The notes beneath the pieces were generated by a model. That model had not been told where the DNA came from. It did not search any database and saw only the letters and a list, made by a program, of their open reading frames with translations. From NCBI RefSeq assembly GCF_034675845.1, contig NZ_JAUCCU010000001.1:1178001-1242000 (forward strand): a DNA stretch of 64,000 nucleotides. Reading direction: 5' to 3'. The DNA is from Castellaniella sp. (GTDB lineage: Bacteria > Pseudomonadota > Gammaproteobacteria > Burkholderiales > Burkholderiaceae_B). The translations under genes and the position numbers were made by a program. Positions within the stretch are counted from its first letter, which is position 1, and each line of letters opens with the position of its first letter. Shown piece by piece: positions 17,892 through 26,251 of the stretch.

Positions 17892-19624
17892 GGTGTACGT
17901 CCCTTCTGCCCCGCCACCGCCACCAGGGAATCCACTGGTGCATCAGGCCGCACGCCCAAGCGGCGCAGAGTGCTGGAAACAATATCGGAAAAAACGGGTG
18001 CGGCCACGCGGCCGCCATAATACCCCCCCGCACTGGGCTCATCGATGGACACAGCCACCACAATGCGTGGATCAGACACGGGCGCCAGCCCCACGAATGA
18101 TCCCCGGTATTTATTCGTGCTGTATTGCCCATTGACAATCTTGCGGGCTGTCCCGCTCTTGCCGGCCACGCGGTAGCCCTGCACCTGAGCACGCCGTGCG
18201 CCGTCAGGCCCCGCTGCGGCTTCCAGCATGCCGCGCATCATCCGGGCAACCTCGGGGGTATAGACCTGCACGCTGGTCGGTCGGCCCTCGCGGCGCAAGA
18301 GCGACAAAGACACCATATCGCCATTGCGCGCAAAAGCCGTGTATGCATGCGCTACCTGGATCAGGGACACCGACAGGCCATAGCCATAGGCCATGGTGGC
18401 GCGTTCAATGGGACGCCAGCGCTGCCAGGGCCGCAGCAGGCCGGCAGCCATGCCCGGAAAATCCGTCTGCAATACCCGGCCAAAACCCAATTCGGAAAAC
18501 TTGGTCCACATCGCTTGCGATGTGAGCAGTTCGGAAATCATCGTCATTCCGACATTGCTGGAATGCTGGATGACCCCGCCCACGTCCAGCACGCCATAGC
18601 GTCCGACATCAGAAATCAAGGCGCCCTGATAGCGATACCGCCCATTGCCCGTATCAAAACGGGTCTTAGTGGTAATAATGCCGGAGTCCAGCGCCAAGGC
18701 TGCGGTGAACGGCTTCATGATGGAGCCGGGCTCGAAGGTATCGGTCATGACCCGATTGCGCAGGGCTTGGCCGGTGCGCTGCGCGGTGTCATTGGGATCG
18801 TAAGAGGGCAAATTGACCATGGCCAGGATGTCGCCCGTCTGGGCATCGACCACAATCGCGGCACCAGCGCGGGCCTTGTGTTCCTGGATAGCTTCGCTCA
18901 GGGCCGTATAAGTATCGAACTGAATCCCCGCATCAATCGACAACTGCAGATTCTGACCATCCACCGGCGGCACCACCGCCTGCACGTCTTCCACCACCCG
19001 GCCTAAACGGTCCTTGATGACGCGCCGCGACCCAGGCTGCCCCGACAAAAGGTCATTAAAGGCAAGCTCTATGCCCTCAATTCCACGGTCTTCGATATTG
19101 GTAAAACCCACGATATGCGCCATGACCTCGCCTTCGGGGTAATAACGCCGGGTCTCGGGCAACTGCTGAATACCAGGGATCTTCAGCTGACGGATCTGGT
19201 CCGCCACATCCAGGGCGACCTGGCGCTGCAGGTAGACGAAGTTCTTCGCCTCGTCCTGCGTGCGCTGAAGAATATCCTGAGCCTTCATGCCCAACAACTG
19301 CGCCAGGGACGCTACCTGGGCATCGCTGGCCTTGTGGAAATCCTCGGGGATGGCCCAAACGGCACGGGCCGACATGCTGGAGGCCAGCACCACCGAACCG
19401 CTGCGATCGAAAATCTTGCCGCGCGAAGCAGGCAATACCAAAGTGCGTTCGTAGCGCCGTTCGCCTTGGCGCTGCAAAAACTCATTGGATAGAATCTGCA
19501 GGCTGATGGCTTTGGCAATCAAAGCGGCAAACGCCAGCATCAGCACAATCACGACCAGGCGCGCACGCCAGAATGCCGGACGGCCCGCCAGCACCGGACT
19601 TTCATGAAAGCCAAAACGCTTCAC
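17888..19624 (-). CDS. ftsI: Peptidoglycan D,D-transpeptidase FtsI (PBP3)
   Basis: FtsI cross-links septal peptidoglycan in the periplasm, working with FtsW. The 578-residue protein has a short cytoplasmic tail, one membrane segment (about 22-45), a pedestal domain beginning RTLVLPASRGKIFDRSG, and the transpeptidase domain with all three active-site motifs: SIMK (Ser301), SSN (355-357) and KSGT (489-492). It overlaps ftsL and murEF by 4 bases each. Length matches class B PBPs of this group. Confidence 0.97.
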   Translation of the reverse strand: MKRFGFHESPVLAGRPAFWRARLVVIVLMLAFAALIAKAISLQILSNEFLQRQGERRYERTLVLPASRGKIFDRSGSVVLASSMSARAVWAIPEDFHKASDAQVASLAQLLGMKAQDILQRTQDEAKNFVYLQRQVALDVADQIRQLKIPGIQQLPETRRYYPEGEVMAHIVGFTNIEDRGIEGIELAFNDLLSGQPGSRRVIKDRLGRVVEDVQAVVPPVDGQNLQLSIDAGIQFDTYTALSEAIQEHKARAGAAIVVDAQTGDILAMVNLPSYDPNDTAQRTGQALRNRVMTDTFEPGSIMKPFTAALALDSGIITTKTRFDTGNGRYRYQGALISDVGRYGVLDVGGVIQHSSNVGMTMISELLTSQAMWTKFSELGFGRVLQTDFPGMAAGLLRPWQRWRPIERATMAYGYGLSVSLIQVAHAYTAFARNGDMVSLSLLRREGRPTSVQVYTPEVARMMRGMLEAAAGPDGARRAQVQGYRVAGKSGTARKIVNGQYSTNKYRGSFVGLAPVSDPRIVVAVSIDEPSAGGYYGGRVAAPVFSDIVSSTLRRLGVRPDAPVDSLVAVAGQKGRTP

Positions 19625-19914
19625 CGGGGCCTCCCTTCAGGAACGGAAGCCGCAGGCATCTGCAAATAAATCGTGCGATCCGGCGTGACCGAAACCAGGT
19701 GCAATTCGGTTCTGGCCAAGGCGTCGATACGGGCATTACGCGCCAGCTCGGCACGTTCCAGTTGCAAGCGGCGCCATTCCGTGTCAAGTTCCTGGGCCTG
19801 GGACTTCAGACGTTCGGAGGACACGAATAATTCGCGTGTCTGAAAACGCACCGTCACCAGTGAAATCGCAGACCCCATCAGGATCACTGCCAACAGCAGG
19901 ACCGCCCGAGTCAT
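19621..19914 (-). CDS. ftsL: Cell division protein FtsL
   Basis: FtsL is a small bitopic divisome protein that pairs with FtsB and FtsQ and helps activate FtsWI. The 97-residue protein has a membrane segment at about residues 3-22 (VLLLAVILMGSAISLVTV), then a leucine-zipper-like coiled coil containing ERLKSQAQELDTEWRRLQLE, and a short periplasmic tail. Sequence conservation in the family is weak; the call relies on size, topology and the position between rsmH and ftsI, with 4-base overlaps on both sides. Confidence 0.92.
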   Translation of the reverse strand: MTRAVLLLAVILMGSAISLVTVRFQTRELFVSSERLKSQAQELDTEWRRLQLERAELARNARIDALARTELHLVSVTPDRTIYLQMPAASVPEGRPR

Positions 19915-20960
19915 CGAGCCGCCCTCCGGCCGGGCCGGGCCGCAGGCCGTCGCCCCGGCACATGGACCAGATCGCGAGCCTGTTCGATGCTCAATGGCCG
20001 ATCCGTGCGCTGTGCGGCACGCAGCACCGCCGAACGCGAACGGACGTTATCCTGCACCTCGGCCGCATCGGCCTGCACTTTACCCAGCAAAGTCACCCAG
20101 GGCTGCGGCATATCCTTTTCTGGAATCGGCAGACGCGCCTGTTCCTGGCCGGGCCGGGCCGCCATCGCCAGACACTGTTTGACCATGCGATCTTCCAGAG
20201 AGTGGAAGCTGATCACCGCCAGGCGCCCGCCAGGCCGCAGGTGGGTTAAAGCTGCCGGGAGGGTGTGCGCGAGCTCCTCGAGCTCCGCATTGATGTGAAT
20301 CCGTATAGCTTGAAAGGTGCGGGTGGCCGGGTGCTGACCCTTTTCGCGCGTGCGGACGACACCGGCGACGAGCTGGGCCAATTCGCCCGTGGTGCACAGC
20401 GGGCGGGATTCGCGGCCCGCAACAATCGCCTTTGCAATCTGGAAAGCAAACCGTTCTTCGCCATAATGTGCGATGACCTCCTTGATCTGATCCTGTTCAG
20501 CCTGGGCCAGCCACTCGGCGGCAGTCTGCCCCCGCGTGGTGTCCATGCGCATGTCCAGCGGGCCATCCCGCATAAAAGAAAAACCACGGGTGGCATCGTC
20601 GATCTGGGGTGACGACACCCCGAGATCCAGCAACACGCCATCCACGCCAGTCAACCCCAGCCGGTCCAGTTGGTTCGCCAAGGTGGCAAAACCATCATGG
20701 ATGACCTCGACCCGGGCGTCCTCCCGACTAAGCGCCTGGGCCACTTCGATGGCGACAGGATCTTTATCGAATACCAGCAGACGTGCATCAGGGGCCAGGC
20801 GCTGCAACAATAGGCGGCTATGTCCGCCCCGCCCGAATGTGCCATCCACATATACCCCTCCGGCCGACGGCGGCGTCATGCCCGAACGACGGCCGAACGC
20901 AGAACTCAACAATGCGTCGATAGCCGGTTCCAGCAGAACGGTACGGTGGGAATACGTCAT
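19911..20960 (-). CDS. rsmH: 16S rRNA (cytosine1402-N4)-methyltransferase RsmH
   Basis: RsmH (MraW) methylates N4 of C1402 in the 16S rRNA P site, using SAM. The 349-residue protein has the N-terminal block HRTVLLEPAIDAL, the SAM-binding glycine motif VDGTFGRGGHSRLLL, GVLLDLGVSSPQIDDATRGF, PLDMRMD and the C-terminal VISFHSLEDRMVK. The segment around GGVYVDG is preceded by an insertion relative to E. coli. It starts 8 bases after the mraZ stop and overlaps ftsL by 4 bases. Confidence 0.97.
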   Translation of the reverse strand: MTYSHRTVLLEPAIDALLSSAFGRRSGMTPPSAGGVYVDGTFGRGGHSRLLLQRLAPDARLLVFDKDPVAIEVAQALSREDARVEVIHDGFATLANQLDRLGLTGVDGVLLDLGVSSPQIDDATRGFSFMRDGPLDMRMDTTRGQTAAEWLAQAEQDQIKEVIAHYGEERFAFQIAKAIVAGRESRPLCTTGELAQLVAGVVRTREKGQHPATRTFQAIRIHINAELEELAHTLPAALTHLRPGGRLAVISFHSLEDRMVKQCLAMAARPGQEQARLPIPEKDMPQPWVTLLGKVQADAAEVQDNVRSRSAVLRAAQRTDRPLSIEQARDLVHVPGRRPAARPGRRAAR

Positions 20961-20968
20961 GAGGGGAC

Positions 20969-21397
20969 TCAGAAAGAGATCTGCTCAAGTATGGCTGGAT
21001 CTAGTTGTTTGACATCCTGCAGGCTGCGCGCCTCCCATTGCTCGCGATCCCACAGTTCGAAATTGGACCCCAGCCCCAACAGCATGACTTCGCGCGACAA
21101 CCCTGCTGCCGCCCGCAATTCGGGCGACACCAGGATGCGTCCTGCGCCATCCATATCCACATCCATCGCAGACCCCAGCAACAAGCGCTGCAAAGGTCGG
21201 GCGCTGGCTGGCAATGCGGCAATCTGGGCGCGTTTGGTTTCCCAGATCGAGCGCGGATAGAGAATCAGGCAGCCATCGGGATGCTGGGTAAGTGTCAGGC
21301 CGCCGCGTTCATCCGCCAGCAGCGCGTCACGATACCGGGCCGGAATTGACATCCGTCCCTTGGCATCTAACGTCAACGCATTGCTTCCCTGAAACAC
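20969..21397 (-). CDS. mraZ: Transcriptional regulator MraZ (GTG start)
   Basis: MraZ is a small DNA-binding protein with two SpoVT/AbrB-like domains that represses the dcw operon through GTGGG repeats. I start it at the GTG at 21397, giving VFQGSNALTLDAKGRMSIPA and 142 residues, the usual family length; GGGGGAAGAG lies 5 bases upstream. An ATG nine codons earlier is open but would put extra residues before the conserved FQG start and overlap the operator repeats. The second domain shows DMDGAGRILVSPELRAAAGL. It is first in the dcw cluster, 8 bases before rsmH. Confidence 0.95.
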   Translation of the reverse strand: MFQGSNALTLDAKGRMSIPARYRDALLADERGGLTLTQHPDGCLILYPRSIWETKRAQIAALPASARPLQRLLLGSAMDVDMDGAGRILVSPELRAAAGLSREVMLLGLGSNFELWDREQWEARSLQDVKQLDPAILEQISF

Positions 21398-21409
21398 GCG
21401 GACTCTTCC

Positions 21410-21444
21410 CCCACTTTGATCCACAAAATTCTACTTTGGCCCAC
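21410..21444 (-). promoter_or_regulatory. MraZ-box array (four GTGGG-like repeats)
   Basis: On the minus strand GTGGG (21444-21440), GTAGA (21434-21430), GTGGA (21424-21420) and GTGGG (21414-21410) occur at an exact 10-base period immediately before the mraZ start. Arrays of GTGGG boxes spaced one helical turn apart are the known MraZ target in E. coli and Mycoplasma. The first box overlaps the -10 element, which fits autorepression. The spacing is directly visible; the binding is inferred from the family. Confidence 0.8.
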
Positions 21445-21471
21445 TCTACGGGAACTCGCCCCCCCGGTCAA
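21443..21471 (-). promoter_or_regulatory. dcw (mraZ) promoter
   Basis: The minus strand has TTGACC (21471-21466), a 17-base spacer and TAGAGT (21448-21443), a good sigma-70-type arrangement about 45 bases before the mraZ start codon. It would drive the whole cluster down to ftsZ. The -10 overlaps the first MraZ box. Confidence 0.65.
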
Positions 21472-21545
21472 GTCAAAAGCGGAATTTATCCAATGACAAC
21501 AAGCACTTACAACTATTTTCCATAATATCTCAAAAAGCAAAAACG

Positions 21546-21573
21546 TTGAAAAATCAACATGCTGCATGTTGAA
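21546..21573. promoter_or_regulatory. Operator-like nested inverted repeats
   Basis: TCAACATG CTG CATGTTGA (21555-21573) is a perfect 8+8 palindrome with a 3-base spacer. It shares its TCAAC arm with a second inverted repeat, GTTGA AAAA TCAAC (21546-21559). It sits about 75 bases before the -35 of the binding-protein promoter and about 75 bases behind the dcw -35, in a 394-base non-coding gap. Likely a regulator site; the regulator is unknown. Confidence 0.5.
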
Positions 21574-21646
21574 CTGAATGTCCTTTATTAGAAAATCACG
21601 CTGCCCGCTCCCACCCAGCCCACCACCGACCTGCACCAATCCCTCA

Positions 21647-21675
21647 TTGACACAGCACAGGACAACCTTTGTAAT
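21647..21675 (+). promoter_or_regulatory. Promoter of the ABC binding-protein gene
   Basis: TTGACA (21647-21652), a 17-base spacer and TGTAAT (21670-21675) form a near-consensus sigma-70 promoter about 115 bases before the start codon at 21791. The leader between contains GCCTCGCCCGAGGCGGC, a short hairpin. Confidence 0.7.
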
Positions 21676-21790
21676 GGATTCAAGCCTCGCCCGAGGCGGC
21701 CTTACCGGCACCCAGGTGCCAGACTCGAAAGCATCCGAGCCTTTTACGCGTTTGCCTGTCCTGTGCCAGCTAACCAAAAGGAGACTCTTC

Positions 21791-23140
21791 ATGTCGGATC
21801 ATCCCTTCCCGCACCCCGCATCTCGCCGCCAATTTCTACTCAGTCTAGGCGCAGCTGGCGGTACCTTGGTGCTCAATACCCTGCCGTTTTCACGCGCTAT
21901 GGCCGCAGGGGCTCCACCCGCCATCAATCTCGGTCAGGTGCTTCCCATGACGGGTTCCGCCGCAGAGTTCGGCCCCTATTACCGGGATGCCGTCGCCTTG
22001 GCTGTCAACCAGATCAACACCGCAGCCAAGCAAGTCTTTGGCGGGCCCATCATTGCCAACCACGTCACGGCAGATAGTTCCACCCTGCCCACGGTGGGTG
22101 TGCAGGCTGCCCGCCAGATGGTCGACACCCAGCACACACCTGTCATCATCAACGGCTGGTCCAGCGGCGTCACAGTGGCCATTGCCACGTCCGTCACTAT
22201 TCCGTCGGGGGTTCTGCAAATCGGCAATGGCACCACCTCGCCCCTGGTCACCGTGCTGCCCGCCGACGCCAAAGCTGATCTACTGTTTCGCACCAGCGCA
22301 TCCGATGCCATGCAGGGCGTCGTGGCTGCCCAGTTCGTCAACGGTGAAATCGACCCGGACTACAAGTTCAAGCGCGTCGCCACCATCTACATCAACAATC
22401 CCTACGGCCAGGGTCTGTCCAACGCCTTCACGGCAGCCTTCAAAAAGCGGGGCGGCACTGTTCTGGCCGAAGTCCCACACCCCGAGGAAGTCCAGCCCAC
22501 CTATAAATCCATGCTGTCGCAAGCCCTGAAGGACAAACCGGATCTCCTGCTGATCGTCAGCTATCCCGCCCACACCATCGCCATCTGCAAAGAATCCCGC
22601 GATACCTTCAGCTTCACCAAATGGCAGTTCACCGATGGCAATGCCAGCATCGACATCATCAAGGAAGTCGGCGCCAAGGACATGGATGGCCTGTACGGCA
22701 CCGCCCCCGGCGAAGACACCAGCACCCAGTCCTACAAGGACTTTGCCAAAACCTATCTTGGGACATACCAACGCGACCACTTCCCGCCGTTCACTACATG
22801 TTCCTATGATGCGGGCATGGTGGCCGGTCTGGCCATGGCGGCCGTCGTGGCCAATGGGGCCACTGACGCCTCGAAAATCACCGGCACGGTCTTGCGCGAC
22901 CAACTGCGCAACATCGCCAACCCGCCGGGTGAAATGATCGACGGCGGCGATCAGGCCCGGATCACCCAAATGCTGCAGGCCCTGAAGGACAAGAAAAAAA
23001 TCAATTACAACGGCGTCGCAGGCCCCTGCGACTTTGATAAAAACGGCGATGTCATTACCCCGGTCAATATCTGGAAATACACCGGCGACAAGATCGACAC
23101 GGTCAAGATGGTCCCCGCCAAGGACATCCCGGCTGAATAA
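21791..23140 (+). CDS. Branched-chain amino acid-type ABC transporter substrate-binding protein
   Basis: This 449-residue periplasmic protein has a twin-arginine-style signal (SRRQFLLSLGAAGGTLVLNT, Arg-Arg at 12-13) cut near AMAAGAPP, then a Peripla_BP_6 / LivK-like fold beginning INLGQVLPMTGSAAEFGPYY. AAAGGAG lies 7 bases before the ATG; the frame is open further upstream but without a ribosome site. It would capture a solute for the LivGFHM-like transporter encoded convergently next door. The ligand cannot be read from sequence; amino acids, amides, urea or aromatic acids are all possible for this family. Export via Tat would suggest folding before export. Confidence 0.88.
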   Translation: MSDHPFPHPASRRQFLLSLGAAGGTLVLNTLPFSRAMAAGAPPAINLGQVLPMTGSAAEFGPYYRDAVALAVNQINTAAKQVFGGPIIANHVTADSSTLPTVGVQAARQMVDTQHTPVIINGWSSGVTVAIATSVTIPSGVLQIGNGTTSPLVTVLPADAKADLLFRTSASDAMQGVVAAQFVNGEIDPDYKFKRVATIYINNPYGQGLSNAFTAAFKKRGGTVLAEVPHPEEVQPTYKSMLSQALKDKPDLLLIVSYPAHTIAICKESRDTFSFTKWQFTDGNASIDIIKEVGAKDMDGLYGTAPGEDTSTQSYKDFAKTYLGTYQRDHFPPFTTCSYDAGMVAGLAMAAVVANGATDASKITGTVLRDQLRNIANPPGEMIDGGDQARITQMLQALKDKKKINYNGVAGPCDFDKNGDVITPVNIWKYTGDKIDTVKMVPAKDIPAE

Positions 23141-23160
23141 CACATCCGTAACAGGCATGA

Positions 23161-23203
23161 AAAACACCCCAAAGGTTGAATCAGTGTCCAACTTTTGGGG
23201 TGC
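23161..23203 (-). terminator. Terminator between binding-protein gene and liv operon
   Basis: A 14-base-pair stem (23166-23179 with 23190-23203, one G-T pair) encloses a 10-base loop. On the minus strand it is followed by five T residues (23165-23161), so it ends the livGFHM transcript. The plus strand lacks a T run, so it may only partly stop the convergent transcript. Confidence 0.85.
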
Positions 23204-23246
23204 AGTTCACGACGTGGTCTTTTTTCATGCCTGGGAACAACCCGCC

Positions 23247-24452
23247 TCAGTCTTCCGGCACGTCTTTCAAAAACCGGGACACGCGTTTTTTCTCGGGCAA
23301 GATCCCCTGAGGCCGAAACAACACAATCAACGCCAGCAGCAGCCCCACAAAGGCCCAGCGCAGGAACGACATCCGCGCCGCCATATCCGGCGCCACACCT
23401 TGCAAAGCCACCTGCAGATAATCCGTGACAAACCCGGTGCCGCTCCAGACTGCCCAGATCACAAAAGCCCCCAAGATGGCGCCTTTATTGTTGCCACTGC
23501 CCCCCAGCATCAACATCACCCAGACCAGAAAAGTCGCAAACAGGGGCTTGAAGTGGCTGTAGTCAATCGTGACCATATAAGGCGCATACAAGGCGCCGGC
23601 GACCCCGATGACCACGGCCCCCAGCACAAAGGACTGCACCCGCAAGGATTTGACCGGCTTGCCATTCATGGCCGCCGAATCTTCCTCGTCGCGCACAGCT
23701 CTTAAGGCCCGCCCCCAGGGAGAACGCACCATGGCTTCCAGTACCCCATACACCAGCGCCAAGGCCAAGGCCACAATCGCCAGGTACAAATAGCTGTAAT
23801 CCCGGGGCTGCAGGGCCGACAGCGTCTGATTGACAGCGTCAGGCAACCAACTGCAGCCTTCGGCATCGAAAACACAGGACAGAGGCTGGGTAATCCCCGA
23901 GAGCGGCTGCGGCCCATTGGCCAGCCAGCGTTCGTTCTGGAAAATCAACCGGATGATTTCGGCAATGCCCAGGGTGGCAATCGCCAGAAAGTCAGCACGC
24001 AAGTGCAAGATGGGCTGGGCAATGAAATACGCCACTACCCCGGACATGATGCCAGCGGCAGCCACCCCCACCAGAAAGGGCGCATTGAAGCCGAACCACT
24101 GCTGGGCATACGCCGCCATCACGCCCGCAGGCATCGAGGTGACAAACAAGGCCATGGTAAACGCCCCCACGGCAAAAAACCCGGCAATGCCGAAATTCAG
24201 GTGGCCGTTATACCCCCACTGGGCATTCAGGCCCAGGGACAAGATCGAGTAAATCATCGCCATGATGCTGAAGGACACCAGATAATCCATGATGCCCGGC
24301 AGCCACCCCGCCACCCCGAAAGCCAGCACCCCACCCAGCACCAGAGCCGCCGACAGGCGCAAAGGCCAGCGCCAGCGGGAAAACAGCAGACACCCCAGCA
24401 AAAACGCCGGCACGAACAGGAAGCAGGCCTTGAGCAAATGCGCAGCATCCAT
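23247..24452 (-). CDS. livM: Branched-chain amino acid ABC transporter permease, LivM-like
   Basis: This 401-residue membrane protein has about ten hydrophobic segments and the LivM/BPD_transp_2 features: DYLVSFSIMAMIYSILSLGL near the first third, LRADFLAIATLGIAEI (the EAA-like coupling region), and GRALRAVRDEEDSAAMNGKP, a conserved cytoplasmic loop. It ends with a basic tail. AGGAGACCGTC precedes the ATG. It is the last gene of the livG-F-H-M run, 9 bases after livH, and pairs with it to form the membrane channel. Liv is a family label; the substrate is unproven. Confidence 0.9.
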   Translation of the reverse strand: MDAAHLLKACFLFVPAFLLGCLLFSRWRWPLRLSAALVLGGVLAFGVAGWLPGIMDYLVSFSIMAMIYSILSLGLNAQWGYNGHLNFGIAGFFAVGAFTMALFVTSMPAGVMAAYAQQWFGFNAPFLVGVAAAGIMSGVVAYFIAQPILHLRADFLAIATLGIAEIIRLIFQNERWLANGPQPLSGITQPLSCVFDAEGCSWLPDAVNQTLSALQPRDYSYLYLAIVALALALVYGVLEAMVRSPWGRALRAVRDEEDSAAMNGKPVKSLRVQSFVLGAVVIGVAGALYAPYMVTIDYSHFKPLFATFLVWVMLMLGGSGNNKGAILGAFVIWAVWSGTGFVTDYLQVALQGVAPDMAARMSFLRWAFVGLLLALIVLFRPQGILPEKKRVSRFLKDVPED

Positions 24453-24461
24453 GACGGTCTC

Positions 24462-25538
24462 CTAGCGTTGAGCAAACAGGCCCTGGGGCCGCATCAGCAG
24501 CACCAGCACCATCAAAACAAAAGCCACCGCCGGGCCATAGGCGGGATTGAGAAAGGCCGAGGTCAGCTGCATGGCCACCCCGATGATGATGGCCCCTACC
24601 AACGCCCCCCAGGCGCTGCCTATGCCCCCCATGATCACGGCGGCAAACAGCGGCAACAACAACACAAAACCCATGTCCGGCCGCATCTGCGATGCCAGCC
24701 CGTACATGACCCCGCCCACGGCGGCCAGCCCGGCGCCAATCGCCCAGGTCCAGGCAATGACCTGTTCGGTATTGATGCCACGCACCTGGGCCAGGTCCGG
24801 GTTATCTGCCGTGGCGCGCATGGCCTTGCCGATCCGGGTTCGGGTCAGCATCCAGTACAGCAGAGCCACCAGCACAATGGCCAGCACAAAGACGAAGATC
24901 TGGTCCGCCTGCAGGCGCAGCCCCAGCGGCAAGGACAGGGCGGGGTTGGATCGACCCGAATAATAAAAATGGAAATCCGAGCCCCAGATCAGATAGACAA
25001 TGCCGCGCAGCAAGAACTCCATGCCCAGGGATGCCATGGCCAGCAACACCAGCGGCGAGCGATGCCTGCGCAAGGGGCGATACAGCAGGCGGTCGATGAG
25101 TATGGCCACCAGGGCCGTCACGACGGCAGCCACCAGAATCCCGGCCAGGAGTTCCCAACCGAAGGAAAACTGCCAGATGGGATTGGACTGCGGCAGGACC
25201 AACACCATCCCGTAGGTGATGTAAGCACCCAGGGTCAGGAACTCCCCGTGGGCGAAATTGGGGAATTTCAGCACCCCATAGCACAGGGTCAATCCGATCC
25301 CCCCCAAGGCGATAATCCCCCCCAGCATGACGCCCCAGGCAGTCAGCGACAGCATCTCCTGGGCATCCGTGCCTGAAAGCCAGCCGGCCACCCACATGCC
25401 GACCAGCACCAGCAATAACACCCCGCCGACAAAACGGCTGCTGCGTGCGCCAGCGGCATCCCGTGCATCCACCACGGCATTCTCGAGAGGATCGGTGGCA
25501 TCCAGACTATTGTTTGCAGATTGTGCAGAATCAGCCAT
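24462..25538 (-). CDS. livH: Branched-chain amino acid ABC transporter permease, LivH-like
   Basis: This 358-residue permease begins with an unusual hydrophilic stretch of about 35 residues (rich in Ala, Asp, Ser) before the first membrane segment, then the LivH core: GIGLTLCYGVLKFPNFAHGE (the conserved N-F-A-H-G-E motif), IDRLLYRPLRRHRSPLVLL, ADNPDLAQVRGINTEQVIAW and IGSAWGALVGAIIIGV. LivH proteins are usually about 290-310 residues, so the long N-terminal extension is a departure from the family. It lies 5 bases after livF and 9 bases before livM. Confidence 0.9.
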   Translation of the reverse strand: MADSAQSANNSLDATDPLENAVVDARDAAGARSSRFVGGVLLLVLVGMWVAGWLSGTDAQEMLSLTAWGVMLGGIIALGGIGLTLCYGVLKFPNFAHGEFLTLGAYITYGMVLVLPQSNPIWQFSFGWELLAGILVAAVVTALVAILIDRLLYRPLRRHRSPLVLLAMASLGMEFLLRGIVYLIWGSDFHFYYSGRSNPALSLPLGLRLQADQIFVFVLAIVLVALLYWMLTRTRIGKAMRATADNPDLAQVRGINTEQVIAWTWAIGAGLAAVGGVMYGLASQMRPDMGFVLLLPLFAAVIMGGIGSAWGALVGAIIIGVAMQLTSAFLNPAYGPAVAFVLMVLVLLMRPQGLFAQR

Positions 25539-25543
25539 CGGAA

Positions 25544-26251
25544 TCAGCCCCCCAGATAAAGGCGCCCTACATTGGGATCATCGAGCAAGTCGCGCCCCGT
25601 GCCCTCGTGGCGGTTTTCGCCATTCGCCAGAACATAGCCGCGATGCGCCATGCCAAGGGACTGGCGGGCATTTTGTTCGACCATCAACACGCCAATCCCG
25701 GATTCATTGATCCGGGCAATGCGCTCGAAAATCTCGTCGACGAGCTTGGGCGATAAGGCAGCAGTGGGTTCGTCCAGCAGCAGCAGTTTTGGATTCATCA
25801 TCAAGGCGCTGCCCATCGCGACCATCTGCCGTTCTCCGCCTGACATTTTCCCCGCCAACTGACGCCGTCGCTCGCGCAGTTTGGGGAACATCTCGTAGAC
25901 ACGGTTTTTGTGCTCGGCAAGATCCGCCGCCCCCAAAGGGAAGGCCCCCATTTCGAGGTTTTCCTCGACGGTCAGCGTGGTGAACACATTGGCCACCTGG
26001 GGCACATAGCACATGCCCAGGCGCACGATCTGGTGAGGCGCCGTCCGGGAAATATCGTGCCCATCAAATGTGATGCCCCCTTGGCGGGGATGCAACAGGC
26101 CAAAAATGGTCTTCATCAAGGTGGACTTGCCCGCGCCATTGGGCCCGATGATGGAAATGACCTCGTCCGCGTTGACCACAATGGATAGATTGCGCAGGAT
26201 TTCGGTATCCCCGTACCCTGCCGTGATGGCATCAACCTGCAGTAGCGGCAT
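25544..26251 (-). CDS. livF: Branched-chain amino acid ABC transporter ATP-binding protein, LivF-like
   Basis: This 235-residue ABC ATPase starts MPLLQVDAITAGYGDTEILR; the open frame runs 20 codons further upstream but inside livG. It has Walker A GPNGAGKST, the Q-loop region containing GMCYVPQ, the signature SGGERQMVAMGSALM, Walker B LLLLDEPTAAL and the LivF end LANGENRHEGTGRDLL. Its start overlaps livG by 20 bases and livH follows after 5. It would power the LivHM-like channel together with LivG. Confidence 0.93.
   Translation of the reverse strand: MPLLQVDAITAGYGDTEILRNLSIVVNADEVISIIGPNGAGKSTLMKTIFGLLHPRQGGITFDGHDISRTAPHQIVRLGMCYVPQVANVFTTLTVEENLEMGAFPLGAADLAEHKNRVYEMFPKLRERRRQLAGKMSGGERQMVAMGSALMMNPKLLLLDEPTAALSPKLVDEIFERIARINESGIGVLMVEQNARQSLGMAHRGYVLANGENRHEGTGRDLLDDPNVGRLYLGG

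Noticed and set aside
15504..18020. An 838-codon plus-strand frame opposite murEF
   Set aside because: It is antisense to a fully recognisable enzyme, has His/Gln/Arg-rich shadow composition and no family features. Long antisense frames are common in GC-rich DNA.
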